A DNA stretch of 17,578 nt from an uncultured Flavonifractor sp. (GCA_947384055.1 CANDFO010000051.1:1-17578); one strand, 5' to 3'. Positions 1-6,629 are shown, counted from the stretch's first letter. Numbers and translations are program-made. The notes: generated from the letters alone by a model not told the origin.

Positions 1-87
1 TCTCGGCCTGCAAGTGTGCCCAAAGGGTGCGCGCAGCAGGCCGTATCCCCTTTGTTGAAAAAGGCTGGAGGCCTTTTTCGACAGGCT
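1..87 (-). repeat. Palindromic intergenic repeat, copy 1 (cut by window edge)
   Basis: Read on the minus strand, this stretch begins with AGCCTGTCGAAAAA (positions 87-74) and continues into a block containing CCCTTTGGGCACACTTGCAG. Both are also present, in plus orientation, in the intergenic repeat at 3158-3328. The two copies differ by a few substitutions and by an insert of roughly 30 bases in this copy that carries a second, diverged terminus-like stretch (CCTTTTTCAACA). The copy is truncated by the start of the window, so its far end is unknown. It is non-coding and ends just before a terminator hairpin. Confidence 0.7.
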
Positions 88-89
88 TT

Positions 90-132
90 GAGGTACTGCC
101 TGGGGAGGAATCCCAGGCAGTACCTCTTTTTT
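90..132 (+). terminator. Strong rho-independent terminator
   Basis: A perfect 15-bp stem (arms 90-104 and 112-126) with a 7-base loop is followed directly by TTTTTT (127-132). It terminates plus-strand transcription arriving from a gene to the left of the window. The minus-strand side has no U-tract, so it probably does not serve the ATPase gene that reads towards it. Confidence 0.9.
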
Positions 133-194
133 CTCGGCAAGGGTGAAAAGCTGGATGCTGATAGGGTTTCAGTGTTAGCGTCCACCAATAAGCG

Positions 195-419
195 GTGTTA
201 AAAAGAGAGAGTAAATTAAAAATCGATCCCAGTATATTAAATCAGCGTTTTGTCAAATTAAGTAACGGCGAACCAAGTGAAGCGTACATAATAAGGGGAT
301 GTGGGAATGTAGTATTCATGCGCTATCAGGAGAATGGAGAGAACTTTATAACCATATTGGGCAGGGATGATTATGAAACGTTCAGCAGCTCTTCCGTAAT
401 CTGTCCGGCCGTGAGATAG
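195..419 (+). CDS. Doubtful AT-rich short ORF, possibly a gene remnant
   Basis: A 74-codon frame opened by GTG, with no convincing ribosome binding site and an in-frame stop (TAA, 189-191) just upstream. I do not recognise the product. The middle (…LSNGEPSEAYIIRG…) has the look of a folded protein. Its base composition and codons (TTA, ATA, AGT) are far more AT-rich than the surrounding genes. The last 49 bases lie antisense to the 3' end of the ATPase gene, so the final residues are probably not original coding sequence. The best guess is a remnant of a larger, possibly acquired gene, cut at both ends. It could equally be chance. No function is proposed. Confidence 0.25.
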   Translation: MLKRESKLKIDPSILNQRFVKLSNGEPSEAYIIRGCGNVVFMRYQENGENFITILGRDDYETFSSSSVICPAVR

Positions 420-1453
420 ACCTGCTCAAAATCTACATAGGGGTTATAGAGTCCCTCCAGAGTATCGTGCATCCGTTTGGCCTGTCCCAGGGACTCCACC
501 GCTTCCTCTACCAGAGCGGCGGATACTTTGCGGGAGAACTTCAGACGGGCTTTGTTTCGGTGCAGCAGTTCCGGGTCCGCCATAGCGTCCATGCGGATCC
601 GGCGGAAAGGACGTTTCCCGTAGGGCAGGCCGGGTGTGGAGGAGATAAAGGCCAGGGAGAGGGCGGGAATCAGCAGATGCTCTATCCGGTCCGGCGCCAT
701 AGGGGAGGGACAAACGATGATATCATGTCCTGCGGCCATGGCGCCCGTGGCCAGGCATGCAAGGAGCTCATGGGCCAGGCCGTAGGTGTCGGACAGCTCA
801 TAGACCCGCTTGCACAGCGCATCTGCGGTGTCATAGTTGCACAGCACGCCTTTCCAGGTAATGCCCCCCAGGAAACGCTGGACTGCGCGTCCCGGTTCTC
901 CGCCGGTTTTTTTGAGCTCCCGGCTGAGGATGCCCTTGGCCCGCTTGGAAATTTTGGCTTCCAAGTACGGTGTGTCAAGGAGCGCGCGCATATCCTCCTC
1001 AATCTGTGCCGCTGCTGTTAGACAGCGGTATGCGCGGGTGTAGCAGTCCTGATAGCCGGTCATGCAGGAGAGAATGTCTCCCCTGACCTGCTGCAGAGCC
1101 GCCTTGTTGTAGCAGTCCCCCAGGTTGACATACCGCTCAACCACGCCGGGATATTTGGGCTCTACTACGTGGGGCGCGGTGCCGTCCACAATGGCGGCGT
1201 TCAGCCGGGGGATTACCACCGCGTCCAGGGAGTCCGGGTCGCCGGAGCAGACAATGTACTCCACAGCCAGACCCTGTTCCTCCGCAGCCCGGCCCACCTG
1301 ACGCATCAGAGAGGATTTGCCGCAGCCGGGCCCTCCTTTCAAGATGAAGATGTCCTTGGCCTGGGCCGGGTCAAGCAGCTGGTCATACAGAGAGTAGAAA
1401 CCGCTGGGGGAGTTGGCCCCCAGGAAAAAACAGACTTTTGGCGCCGTTTGCAT
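371..1453 (-). CDS. P-loop ATPase / nucleotide-kinase-like protein (PRK06851-like)
   Basis: A 360-residue protein starting with ATG at 1453, 7 bases behind a strong AAGGAGGG site. Near the N-terminus it has an FLGANSPSGFYSLYDQLLD segment followed by a clear Walker A motif, GGPGCGKSS, at about residues 40-48. That order is typical of an uncharacterised clostridial/bacillar P-loop family, as I recall it (PRK06851-type). I see no second Walker A motif in the C-terminal half, whereas my recollection of the family is of a duplicated NTPase, so the second half may be degenerate. There is no signal peptide or membrane segment, so it is probably cytoplasmic. Nucleotide binding is well supported by the motif; substrate and role are unknown. 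It is divergent from the hydrogenase gene across a 261-bp gap, with no functional link visible. Confidence 0.85.
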   Translation of the reverse strand: MQTAPKVCFFLGANSPSGFYSLYDQLLDPAQAKDIFILKGGPGCGKSSLMRQVGRAAEEQGLAVEYIVCSGDPDSLDAVVIPRLNAAIVDGTAPHVVEPKYPGVVERYVNLGDCYNKAALQQVRGDILSCMTGYQDCYTRAYRCLTAAAQIEEDMRALLDTPYLEAKISKRAKGILSRELKKTGGEPGRAVQRFLGGITWKGVLCNYDTADALCKRVYELSDTYGLAHELLACLATGAMAAGHDIIVCPSPMAPDRIEHLLIPALSLAFISSTPGLPYGKRPFRRIRMDAMADPELLHRNKARLKFSRKVSAALVEEAVESLGQAKRMHDTLEGLYNPYVDFEQVYLTAGQITEELLNVS

Positions 1454-1624
1454 GGATAAACCCTCCTTATATAGTTCATTCCCAACCTATGCGCCGCCGG
1501 AGGCAGGGGTGCGCTGTCTCCGGCTTGGACGGGGCGCAGATCTCCCGGCACGGCGGGACGGATGAACTGAAAAGTTTTCCAAAAACAGGGGAGAAATAGG
1601 GCGAACACAGGGAATCTTTACGGA

Positions 1625-1654
1625 TTGACAGAATGTATCTAAAACGGGTATCAT
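1625..1654 (+). promoter_or_regulatory. Sigma-A-type promoter for the hydrogenase gene
   Basis: A perfect -35 box TTGACA (1625-1630) is followed after 18 bases by TATCAT (1649-1654), which matches five of six -10 consensus bases. The predicted transcript start near 1661 gives a leader of about 55 bases before the ATG at 1715. I see no Rex-type (TTGTTAA-like) palindrome next to it. Confidence 0.7.
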
Positions 1655-1714
1655 AGGCCTGTAAAATATCGAGGGCAAAAACAATTCGTATGGATGCGAA
1701 AGGAGCGGCAGAAC

Positions 1715-3136
1715 ATGCGGGTATTTGAGACCAGCGTGCAGGAACTGAAAAACGATGTGCTCCGGGCGGTAGCCAGACTAGCCTGGAAAGACGATCTCCA
1801 GACCGGCATATTGGACATCCCGGAAGAAATCATTCCCGGCCCCGAGGCCAAAATGCGCTGCTGCATTTATAAAGAGCGGGCCATTATCTCTCAGCGGGTA
1901 AAGATGGCTATGGGCGGCGACAAATCCAACCCCAGCATGGTAGAGGTGCTGGACATCGCCTGCGATGAGTGCCCGGTAACACAGATTGCGGTTGGCCCCG
2001 CCTGCCGCGGCTGTATCGCCACCCGGTGCGTCCACAGCTGCCCCAAGGAGGCCATCTCCATTGTCAATCACAAAGCGGTAATCGACCACAGCAAGTGTAT
2101 CACCTGCGGAAAGTGCGTCTCCGCCTGTCCCTATGGAGCCATTGAGAAAAACCAGCGCCCCTGTGAGCGGGGCTGCAAGGCCGGCGCCATCTCCATGGGG
2201 GAGAACAAGAAGGCATTTGTAGACCCGGCCAAGTGCACCTCCTGCGGCACCTGTACATATCAGTGTCCCTTCGGCGCTATTATGGATAAGTCCTTTATTG
2301 TAGACGCCGTCCAGCTTTTGAAGGGAGCGGAGAGATGGCATTATCCCGTTTATGCCGCTGTAGCCCCCTCCATTGCTGGGCAGTTCGCCCCCGCGGACCT
2401 GGGACAGGTGATCACCGGCTTGAAGGAGCTGGGCTTCTGTCAGGTAGTAGAGGTGGCTCTGGGCGCCGACATGACAGCCGCGCGCGAGGCGGAAGAGCTG
2501 ACCGAAAAAGGGATGCTTGCCTCCTCCTGCTGTCCCGCCTTTGTGGACTTTGTGGAAAAGAATTTTCCCGAGCAGGCCCATTTTATCTCCCAGACTCCCT
2601 CCCCCATGGTGATGACCGCCCGGCACATCAAAGAAAAGGACCCCGCCGCCAAGGTCATTTTTGTCGGCCCCTGCGTGGCCAAAAAGCGGGAGATCCACTT
2701 GGGCAAGACCATGGGGGCTGTAGACTGTGCGCTGACCTTTGAGGAACTGTACGCGCTGTTTGAGTCCCGGGATATTGAGCTGACCGAGCTGGAGCCAACC
2801 CCCCTGGACCAGGCCAGCGGATTCGGCCGCAGCTTTGCCCACAGCGGCGGCGTGTCCGCGGCCGTGGCCCAGGCGCTGAAGGAGCGGGGCAGTGAATTTG
2901 ACCTGAAGCCCCAGGCGTGCAGCGGGCTGGAGGCCTGCCGCCTGGCTTTCCTGAAAGCCGCCAAGGGCGTGGGAGATGTAAACTTTATTGAGGGCATGGC
3001 CTGTGAGGGCGGATGCGTCCTGGGGCCCGCCCAGCTGATCCGCAGCCCCCGCAACCAGGGCGACGTGGTCCGCCACGCCAAGCAGGCGGAAGGCCGCACG
3101 ATCCAGGAGGCTCTGGATACCGCCCGCAGAGAATAA
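1715..3136 (+). CDS. [FeFe]-hydrogenase, group B-like, with N-terminal Fe-S domains
   Basis: Catalyses reversible H2/proton conversion in anaerobes, probably with ferredoxin in the cytoplasm. The protein has 473 residues. The N-terminal part carries three [4Fe-4S] motifs of CX2CX2-4CX3CP type (Cys 97/100/105/109, 128/131/134/138 and 174/177/180/184), plus an upstream CDEC pair (83/86) and an extra Cys pair (150/154). The C-terminal H-cluster domain has all three signatures: SSCCPAF (Cys 272/273), GPCVAKK (Cys 320) and GMACEGGC (Cys 430/434). By comparison with clostridial CpI, Cys 273, 320, 430 and 434 bind the H-cluster and Cys 272 is the proton-relay cysteine. Phe rather than Trp/Gly after CCP, and GPC rather than MPC, fit the poorly studied group B/monomeric enzymes. 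The ATG at 1715 is chosen over 1694 because AAAGGAG (1699-1705) lies 9 bases before it. The gene is monocistronic. No maturases (hydE/F/G) are in the window. Confidence 0.92.
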   Translation: MRVFETSVQELKNDVLRAVARLAWKDDLQTGILDIPEEIIPGPEAKMRCCIYKERAIISQRVKMAMGGDKSNPSMVEVLDIACDECPVTQIAVGPACRGCIATRCVHSCPKEAISIVNHKAVIDHSKCITCGKCVSACPYGAIEKNQRPCERGCKAGAISMGENKKAFVDPAKCTSCGTCTYQCPFGAIMDKSFIVDAVQLLKGAERWHYPVYAAVAPSIAGQFAPADLGQVITGLKELGFCQVVEVALGADMTAAREAEELTEKGMLASSCCPAFVDFVEKNFPEQAHFISQTPSPMVMTARHIKEKDPAAKVIFVGPCVAKKREIHLGKTMGAVDCALTFEELYALFESRDIELTELEPTPLDQASGFGRSFAHSGGVSAAVAQALKERGSEFDLKPQACSGLEACRLAFLKAAKGVGDVNFIEGMACEGGCVLGPAQLIRSPRNQGDVVRHAKQAEGRTIQEALDTARRE

Positions 3137-3138
3137 GC

Positions 3139-3161
3139 GGCTCTTCCCGCGGCGAAGAGCC
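3139..3161 (+). other. Hairpin directly after the hydrogenase stop codon
   Basis: GGCTCTTC (3139-3146) and GAAGAGCC (3154-3161) form a perfect 8-bp stem with a 7-base GC-rich loop, two bases after the stop codon. There is no U-tract, so it is more likely a 3'-end stabilising or pausing structure than a complete terminator. Its right arm overlaps the first bases of the repeat at 3158. Confidence 0.5.
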
Positions 3162-3263
3162 TGTCGAAAAAGGCCTGCCGCGCGTGCCCTTTGGGCACAC
3201 TTGCAGGCCGGGAAGTGTCATTTTTGGGGTACGTGTCCGCGAAAATGACCAATTTCGATTTTA

Positions 3264-3287
3264 TTTTGCCGCCTTCGGGCGGCAAAA
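3264..3287. other. Perfect 10-bp stem with TTCG tetraloop
   Basis: TTTTGCCGCC (3264-3273), loop TTCG (3274-3277) and GGCGGCAAAA (3278-3287) make a perfect hairpin capped by a UUCG tetraloop, one of the most stable RNA loops known. No U-tract follows the stem itself. It is part of repeat copy 2. Confidence 0.8.
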
Positions 3288-3297
3288 CTCTGCGAGG

Positions 3298-3320
3298 CTT
3301 TCCCACGGGGAAAGTTTTTC
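3298..3320 (+). terminator. Probable terminator of the hydrogenase transcript
   Basis: CTTTCCC (3298-3304), loop ACG, and GGGAAAG (3308-3314) form a 7-bp stem followed immediately by TTTTTC. It lies at the right end of the repeat element, so the repeat may supply the terminator for the upstream hydrogenase gene. Confidence 0.55.
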
Positions 3321-3330
3321 TACAGCCTGA

Positions 3331-3348
3331 GAACCTGTAAACAGGTTC
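3331..3348. other. Perfect 18-bp palindrome upstream of the acetyltransferase
   Basis: GAACCTGT-AA-ACAGGTTC is a perfect dyad, 29 bases before the acetyltransferase start codon. It could be a protein-binding operator, a small hairpin in the leader, or the tail of the adjoining repeat. There is no U-tract, so it is not a terminator. The function is not known. Confidence 0.5.
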
Positions 3349-3377
3349 CAAGGCCCTCAAAGAGTCAGGAGGTTCCC

Positions 3378-3938
3378 ATGGGTGTCTACGTCTTTCGCTC
3401 CCCCCATTTCGGCTTTGCGGCGGCAGCGCCCGCATGGGGCCGCTCCGCGGCGGCTTTTTACCGCCGAAACCGGGCGGCCTTTGCACCCATTGACCCGGCT
3501 CAGCCGGAGGACTTTTTTACCCCGGAGGGCCAGCGGGAGCTGCTGGAGCAGGCGGCGGCGCTGGCGGAAGCGGGGCGGGGCTTCCGCTTTCTCCTCATTC
3601 AGCCCCGTCATCCGGGCAAGGTGGTGGGCGTAACCGCCCTCAACGAGATTGTATGGGGAGCTTTTCAGTCCTGCTTCGTGAGCTATAAGCTGGACCGCGC
3701 CCTATGGGGCCGCGGTCTGGGCAGCGAGGCCATTGCATACACCACCGAGTGGGCGTTCCGGGTTTTAAAGCTCCACCGGGCAGAGGCCAACATCATGCCC
3801 CGCAACATACCCTCCCTGCGGGCGGCGGCCCGGGCAGGCTTCGTCCGGGAGGGCGTTTCCCCCCAATATCTGTGTATTAACGGCGTATGGGAGGACCACG
3901 TGCATATGGTCCGCCTCAATCCGCAGATGGCGCCGTGA
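3378..3938 (+). CDS. GNAT N-acetyltransferase, RimJ/RimL-like
   Basis: A 186-residue cytoplasmic enzyme expected to move an acetyl group from acetyl-CoA to an amino group; in the RimJ/RimL branch this is often the N-terminus of a ribosomal protein. The acetyl-CoA pyrophosphate loop is visible as RALWGRGLGSEA at about residues 107-118. A RimJ-type NIPSLRAAARAGFVREG segment follows (residues 143-159), and the strand near VSYKLD comes just before the loop. ATG at 3378 follows AGGAGG (3367-3372) by 5 bases. It is a single gene convergent with argS and shares a bidirectional terminator with it. The family is clear; the substrate cannot be read from sequence, and an antibiotic or small-molecule acetyltransferase is a less likely alternative. 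Confidence 0.87.
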   Translation: MGVYVFRSPHFGFAAAAPAWGRSAAAFYRRNRAAFAPIDPAQPEDFFTPEGQRELLEQAAALAEAGRGFRFLLIQPRHPGKVVGVTALNEIVWGAFQSCFVSYKLDRALWGRGLGSEAIAYTTEWAFRVLKLHRAEANIMPRNIPSLRAAARAGFVREGVSPQYLCINGVWEDHVHMVRLNPQMAP

Positions 3939-4006
3939 CGCTGCAGAAGGGCCGAAAACCCGGCGGCTCAGGGGCAAGTGCTTTTTTAGCGCTGCCTGCG
4001 GGTCCG

Positions 4007-4060
4007 CGGACAATAAAGGGTCTCCGTCCGGTATTCCAGACGGAGACCCTTTATTGTCCG
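4007..4060. terminator. Bidirectional terminator between acetyltransferase and argS
   Basis: Two perfectly complementary 22-base arms (4007-4028 and 4039-4060) surround a 10-base loop. In both directions the GC-rich core GGGTCTCCGTC/GACGGAGACCC is followed by TTTATTGT, which acts as the U-rich tail. It sits 68 bases after the acetyltransferase stop and 9 bases after the argS stop, so it can end both convergent transcripts. Confidence 0.88.
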
Positions 4061-4069
4061 ATTGCGTTC

Positions 4070-5818
4070 CTACATCTTTTCCGGGGCGGCGACGCCGATC
4101 AGTCCCAGACAGTTGGCAATGACGCTGCGCACGGCATCCGCCAGCTTCAGCCGGGCGGACAGAACCTGCGGCGACTCCCCCTTAATGTGGCAGGCGTTGT
4201 AAAACCGGTGAAAATCCCCCGCTAAAGCCATCAGGTAGCGGTTCACCTGCGCGGGGTCATAATCCCGCGCAGCCAGCCGTATGGTCTCGGGCAGCTGAGA
4301 GAGGGTTTTAAGCAGCGCCCGCTCCTCTGGCGTGGTGAAACACGCGGCGTCAATGTCCGCTGCGCCGGGCACCTTTGCGCCCTCCGCCTCCAGACGGGCC
4401 GTCAGGGAGCAGATACGGGCATGGGCGTACTGGACATAGTACACCGGATTTTCGCTGTCCTCCCGTACGGCCAGGTCCAGGTCAAAGTCTACCGGGCTGG
4501 TGGCGGAGCGGGAATTGAAGAAAAAGCGGGCGGCGTCCACGCTGACCTCATCCAAAAGGTCCCGCAGGGCGATGGCCTTGCCGGAACGCTTGGACATGCG
4601 CACCGGCTGGCCGTCCTGAAGAAGATTCACCAGCTGCATCAGCACAATGACCAGCCGGTGAGAGCCGTCCAGTCCCAGCCCGTCCAGCGCGGCCTGGAGA
4701 CGGGCCACATGGCCGTGGTGGTCGGCGCCCCAGATATTGACGGCTTTGTGGAAGCCCCGCTTCTCCAGCTTATCCCGGTGGTAGGCGATGTCGGCGGCAA
4801 AATAGGTATAAAAGCCGTTGGCCCGGCGGAGCACGTCGTCCTTCAGGTCCAGCTTGTCCACCTGCTCCCGGCTTTTGCCCTCCCGCAGGTATTTCTCTTT
4901 CAAGAGCTGCGTGGTATTCAGCCACAGGGCCCCGTCCCTCTCATAGGTCCAGCCCTTCTCCCGCAGCAGGCCCACCGTCTCCTCCACGTAGCCGCTGCTG
5001 TGGAGGCCGGACTCCAGAAACCACCGGTCATACTCAATCTGATAACGGCGCAGGTCCTCTTTCATCCTGGGGATGTTCCGCGCCAGGCCGAACTGCGCCA
5101 TGGCCTCCTGGCGCTCCGCCTCAGGCCGGTCCTTCCAGCCGGGGCCCTCCTGGTCCAGAAATCCTTGGGCCAGCTCCCTGATGTCGTCCCCGTGATAGCC
5201 GTCCTCCGGGAAGGGCGCGTTCTCCTCCCCCAGCACCAGCTGGAGGTAGCGGGCCTCAATGGATACGGCGAACTTATGGATCTGGTTTCCGGCGTCGTTG
5301 ACATAGAACTCCCGCCACACGTCATAGCCGGCCCGCTCCAGCACGCTGGCCAGGGCGTCTCCCAGCACGCCGCCCCGGGCGTTGCCGATGTGCATGGGAC
5401 CGGTGGGGTTGGCGGAGACAAACTCCACCATAACCTTTTCCCCGTTACCCTCGGACACGGCGCCGTAGCGGTCGCCCTCTGCCTCGATGTCGGCCAGCAC
5501 CTGCCCATACCACCTGCTGCCCAGGGTAAAATTTAAAAAGCCCGGCCCGGCGATTTCCACCCGGTCAAAAAAGCTGCCGGACAGCTCCAGGTGCTCCGCA
5601 ATGACCTGCGCGATGGCGCGGGGGGCCATGTGCAGGGCCTTGGCCCCGGCCATAGCGAAGGAGGAGGCGTAGTCCCCATGGGAGACGTCCTTGGGAATCT
5701 CCACCGTGGCCTGAACCTCCGCCCCCGGGGGGAGAAGGCCCTTTTCCGCAGCCTTCTCATACGCGGCCTGGGTGAGCGTATGAACCTGATCCTTGGCGGC
5801 CTGAATTAAATTGGACAT
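4070..5818 (-). CDS. argS: Arginyl-tRNA synthetase
   Basis: Charges tRNA-Arg with arginine using ATP, in the cytoplasm. The 582-residue length is normal for bacterial ArgS. The N-terminal tRNA-binding domain occupies about residues 1-110. The class I HIGH signature is HIGN at 143-146, inside the typical ANPTGPMHIGNARGG block. The KMSKS loop is present as MSKRSGKA near residue 407. The C-terminal anticodon-binding DALR domain begins at about VQYAHARICS. The ATG at 5818 is preceded by GAAAGGTGA. It lies 24 bases downstream of the DUF1934 gene and is almost certainly cotranscribed with it, the same gene order as ywiB-argS in Bacillus. I see no T-box leader in the operon's short 5' region. Confidence 0.97.
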   Translation of the reverse strand: MSNLIQAAKDQVHTLTQAAYEKAAEKGLLPPGAEVQATVEIPKDVSHGDYASSFAMAGAKALHMAPRAIAQVIAEHLELSGSFFDRVEIAGPGFLNFTLGSRWYGQVLADIEAEGDRYGAVSEGNGEKVMVEFVSANPTGPMHIGNARGGVLGDALASVLERAGYDVWREFYVNDAGNQIHKFAVSIEARYLQLVLGEENAPFPEDGYHGDDIRELAQGFLDQEGPGWKDRPEAERQEAMAQFGLARNIPRMKEDLRRYQIEYDRWFLESGLHSSGYVEETVGLLREKGWTYERDGALWLNTTQLLKEKYLREGKSREQVDKLDLKDDVLRRANGFYTYFAADIAYHRDKLEKRGFHKAVNIWGADHHGHVARLQAALDGLGLDGSHRLVIVLMQLVNLLQDGQPVRMSKRSGKAIALRDLLDEVSVDAARFFFNSRSATSPVDFDLDLAVREDSENPVYYVQYAHARICSLTARLEAEGAKVPGAADIDAACFTTPEERALLKTLSQLPETIRLAARDYDPAQVNRYLMALAGDFHRFYNACHIKGESPQVLSARLKLADAVRSVIANCLGLIGVAAPEKM

Positions 5819-5842
5819 GTCTTATCACCTTTCATCCGTCAG

Positions 5843-6286
5843 TTATGCGTGCAGCAGCGGCGGTTTCTGCTTTACCTGAATGCGGAAATGATTTTCTCCC
5901 GCTGCCGTGTGGTCAATTTCGATGGCGTAGCCGATTTCGATATTTCCGCCGGAGGGGTCCAGGCGGGAGTGGAGCCGCTTGGTGCGCACACCCACGGACA
6001 GCGCCCCATAGGGGGTGTCGTACAGGGACAGGTGCTGGCGTCCCGCCTGAAAAACCATCTGGGAGTTGAACTCCCCCACCCGAAGAAGCGTAATACGCTC
6101 CGGTTCAATCTGAAAGGTGGTCAGGGTGCCCTCCAGCCCGGTGAGCTCGCTCTCCTGATAGCTCAGGATAAAGCACTCGGCCCCGTCCTGCTCCAGCCTC
6201 CCTTCAGTCACGAGCTCAACGGCGTCCGCCTCCATCCCTACAAAGGACTGAAGCCCCTTGATGGAAATAATCACATTGTTCTCCAT
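5843..6286 (-). CDS. DUF1934 (YwiB-like) protein
   Basis: A 147-residue protein of the DUF1934/YwiB family, predicted to be a small calycin-like beta-barrel of unknown role. Supporting features are the opening ISIKGLQ, the alternating beta-strand pattern, the central YQESELTGLEGTLTTFQIE segment (the family's conserved Y-E-S/T-x-L-x-G-T region), and a C-terminal IEIDHTAAGENHFRIQVK. The ATG at 6286 is chosen because GGAGG lies 10 bases upstream. The longer open frame to 6613 would read through the operon's own promoter and a GC-rich hairpin, so it is rejected. It is the first gene of the operon with argS. Confidence 0.88.
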   Translation of the reverse strand: MENNVIISIKGLQSFVGMEADAVELVTEGRLEQDGAECFILSYQESELTGLEGTLTTFQIEPERITLLRVGEFNSQMVFQAGRQHLSLYDTPYGALSVGVRTKRLHSRLDPSGGNIEIGYAIEIDHTAAGENHFRIQVKQKPPLLHA

Positions 6287-6338
6287 GCCGGCAATGCCTC
6301 CAACCATGTATTTGGCCGCAATCCGCAAATTGCATGTT

Positions 6339-6367
6339 ATTATACACAGTATGGAGCCCCTTGTAAA
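6339..6367 (-). promoter_or_regulatory. Promoter of the DUF1934-argS operon
   Basis: Read on the minus strand: TTTACA (6367-6362), a 17-base spacer, then a perfect TATAAT (6344-6339). The predicted start near 6332 gives a leader of about 45 bases before the ATG at 6286. Confidence 0.85.
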
Positions 6368-6540
6368 GAGCTCCCGGGCCGCCGCGCACAAATTTTTGAC
6401 GCGGCGCAGCGGGAGCCGGTTCTGGCAACCTCCGTGCCAAGTTTTTCGTGGGGAGGCGCGCTTCCGCCCCGCTCCTCCGCCCGGAGGGGCGAAAGCAGAG
6501 GGCAGAGAAATTCCGGTGGGATTTCTGTGCAAAATACCCA

Positions 6541-6568
6541 TAGACAATTTGGAAAAATCCATTAAAAT
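6541..6568 (+). promoter_or_regulatory. Promoter of nrdD
   Basis: TAGACA (6541-6546; five of six -35 bases), a 16-base spacer and TAAAAT (6563-6568; five of six -10 bases). A transcript start near 6575 would leave about 56 bases before the ATG at 6631 and places the candidate NrdR boxes just downstream of the promoter, a position suited to repression. Confidence 0.65.
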
Positions 6569-6580
6569 AGAACCTGCTCC

Positions 6581-6629
6581 TATCAACATCTTGTGTGCCG
6601 AACCAGAGTGCATACAAAATATATAGTGA
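6581..6629. promoter_or_regulatory. Candidate tandem NrdR-box operator
   Basis: The downstream box ACAAAATATATAGTGA (6614-6629) matches 14 of 16 positions of the NrdR consensus acaCwAtATaTwGtgt. A weaker upstream box, TATCAACATCTTGTGT (6581-6596), matches 11 of 16. Their centres are 33 bp apart, close to three helical turns. Known NrdR boxes occur in such pairs at promoters of ribonucleotide reductase genes. The spacing is slightly longer than the usual 31-32 bp, and the upstream box is weak, so this is a good candidate rather than a certainty. Confidence 0.5.

Larger units (their letters stand above)
3158..3328 (+). repeat. Palindromic intergenic repeat, copy 2 (MITE/REP-like, 171 bp)
   Basis: The element is bounded by imperfect inverted termini: AGCCTGTCGAAAAA at 3158-3171 and the complement of AGGCTGTAGAAAAA at 3315-3328 (12 of 14 match). 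Inside are a nested hairpin (GGCCTGC…GCAGGCC enclosing GTGCCC…GGGCAC), a GTCATTTT…AAAATGAC pair (3217-3224 and 3242-3249), a UUCG-capped stem and a CTTTCCC…GGGAAAG stem. It contains no ORF I believe. Its first ~55 bases recur in opposite orientation at 1-87. Non-coding, with inverted ends and heavy internal pairing, it resembles a miniature inverted-repeat or REP-type element. No clear target-site duplication is visible. Confidence 0.7.

Noticed and set aside
1778..3076. 432-codon minus-strand frame opposite the hydrogenase
   Set aside because: Shadow of a GC-rich gene with certain Fe-S motifs; the antisense product is Gly/Ala-rich with no domain.
4421..5536. 371-codon plus-strand frame opposite argS
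   Set aside because: Antisense to ArgS with its HIGN and MSKRS motifs; no start signals and no recognisable domain.
5819..6332. T-box or other riboswitch controlling argS
   Set aside because: The leader from the predicted start to the first gene is only about 45 bases and the gap before argS is 24 bases, too short for a T-box; no T-box core sequence is visible.
6287..6613. N-terminal extension of the DUF1934 protein up to 6613
   Set aside because: It would translate the operon's promoter and a GC-rich hairpin; GGAGG ten bases before ATG 6286 and the family length fit the short form.
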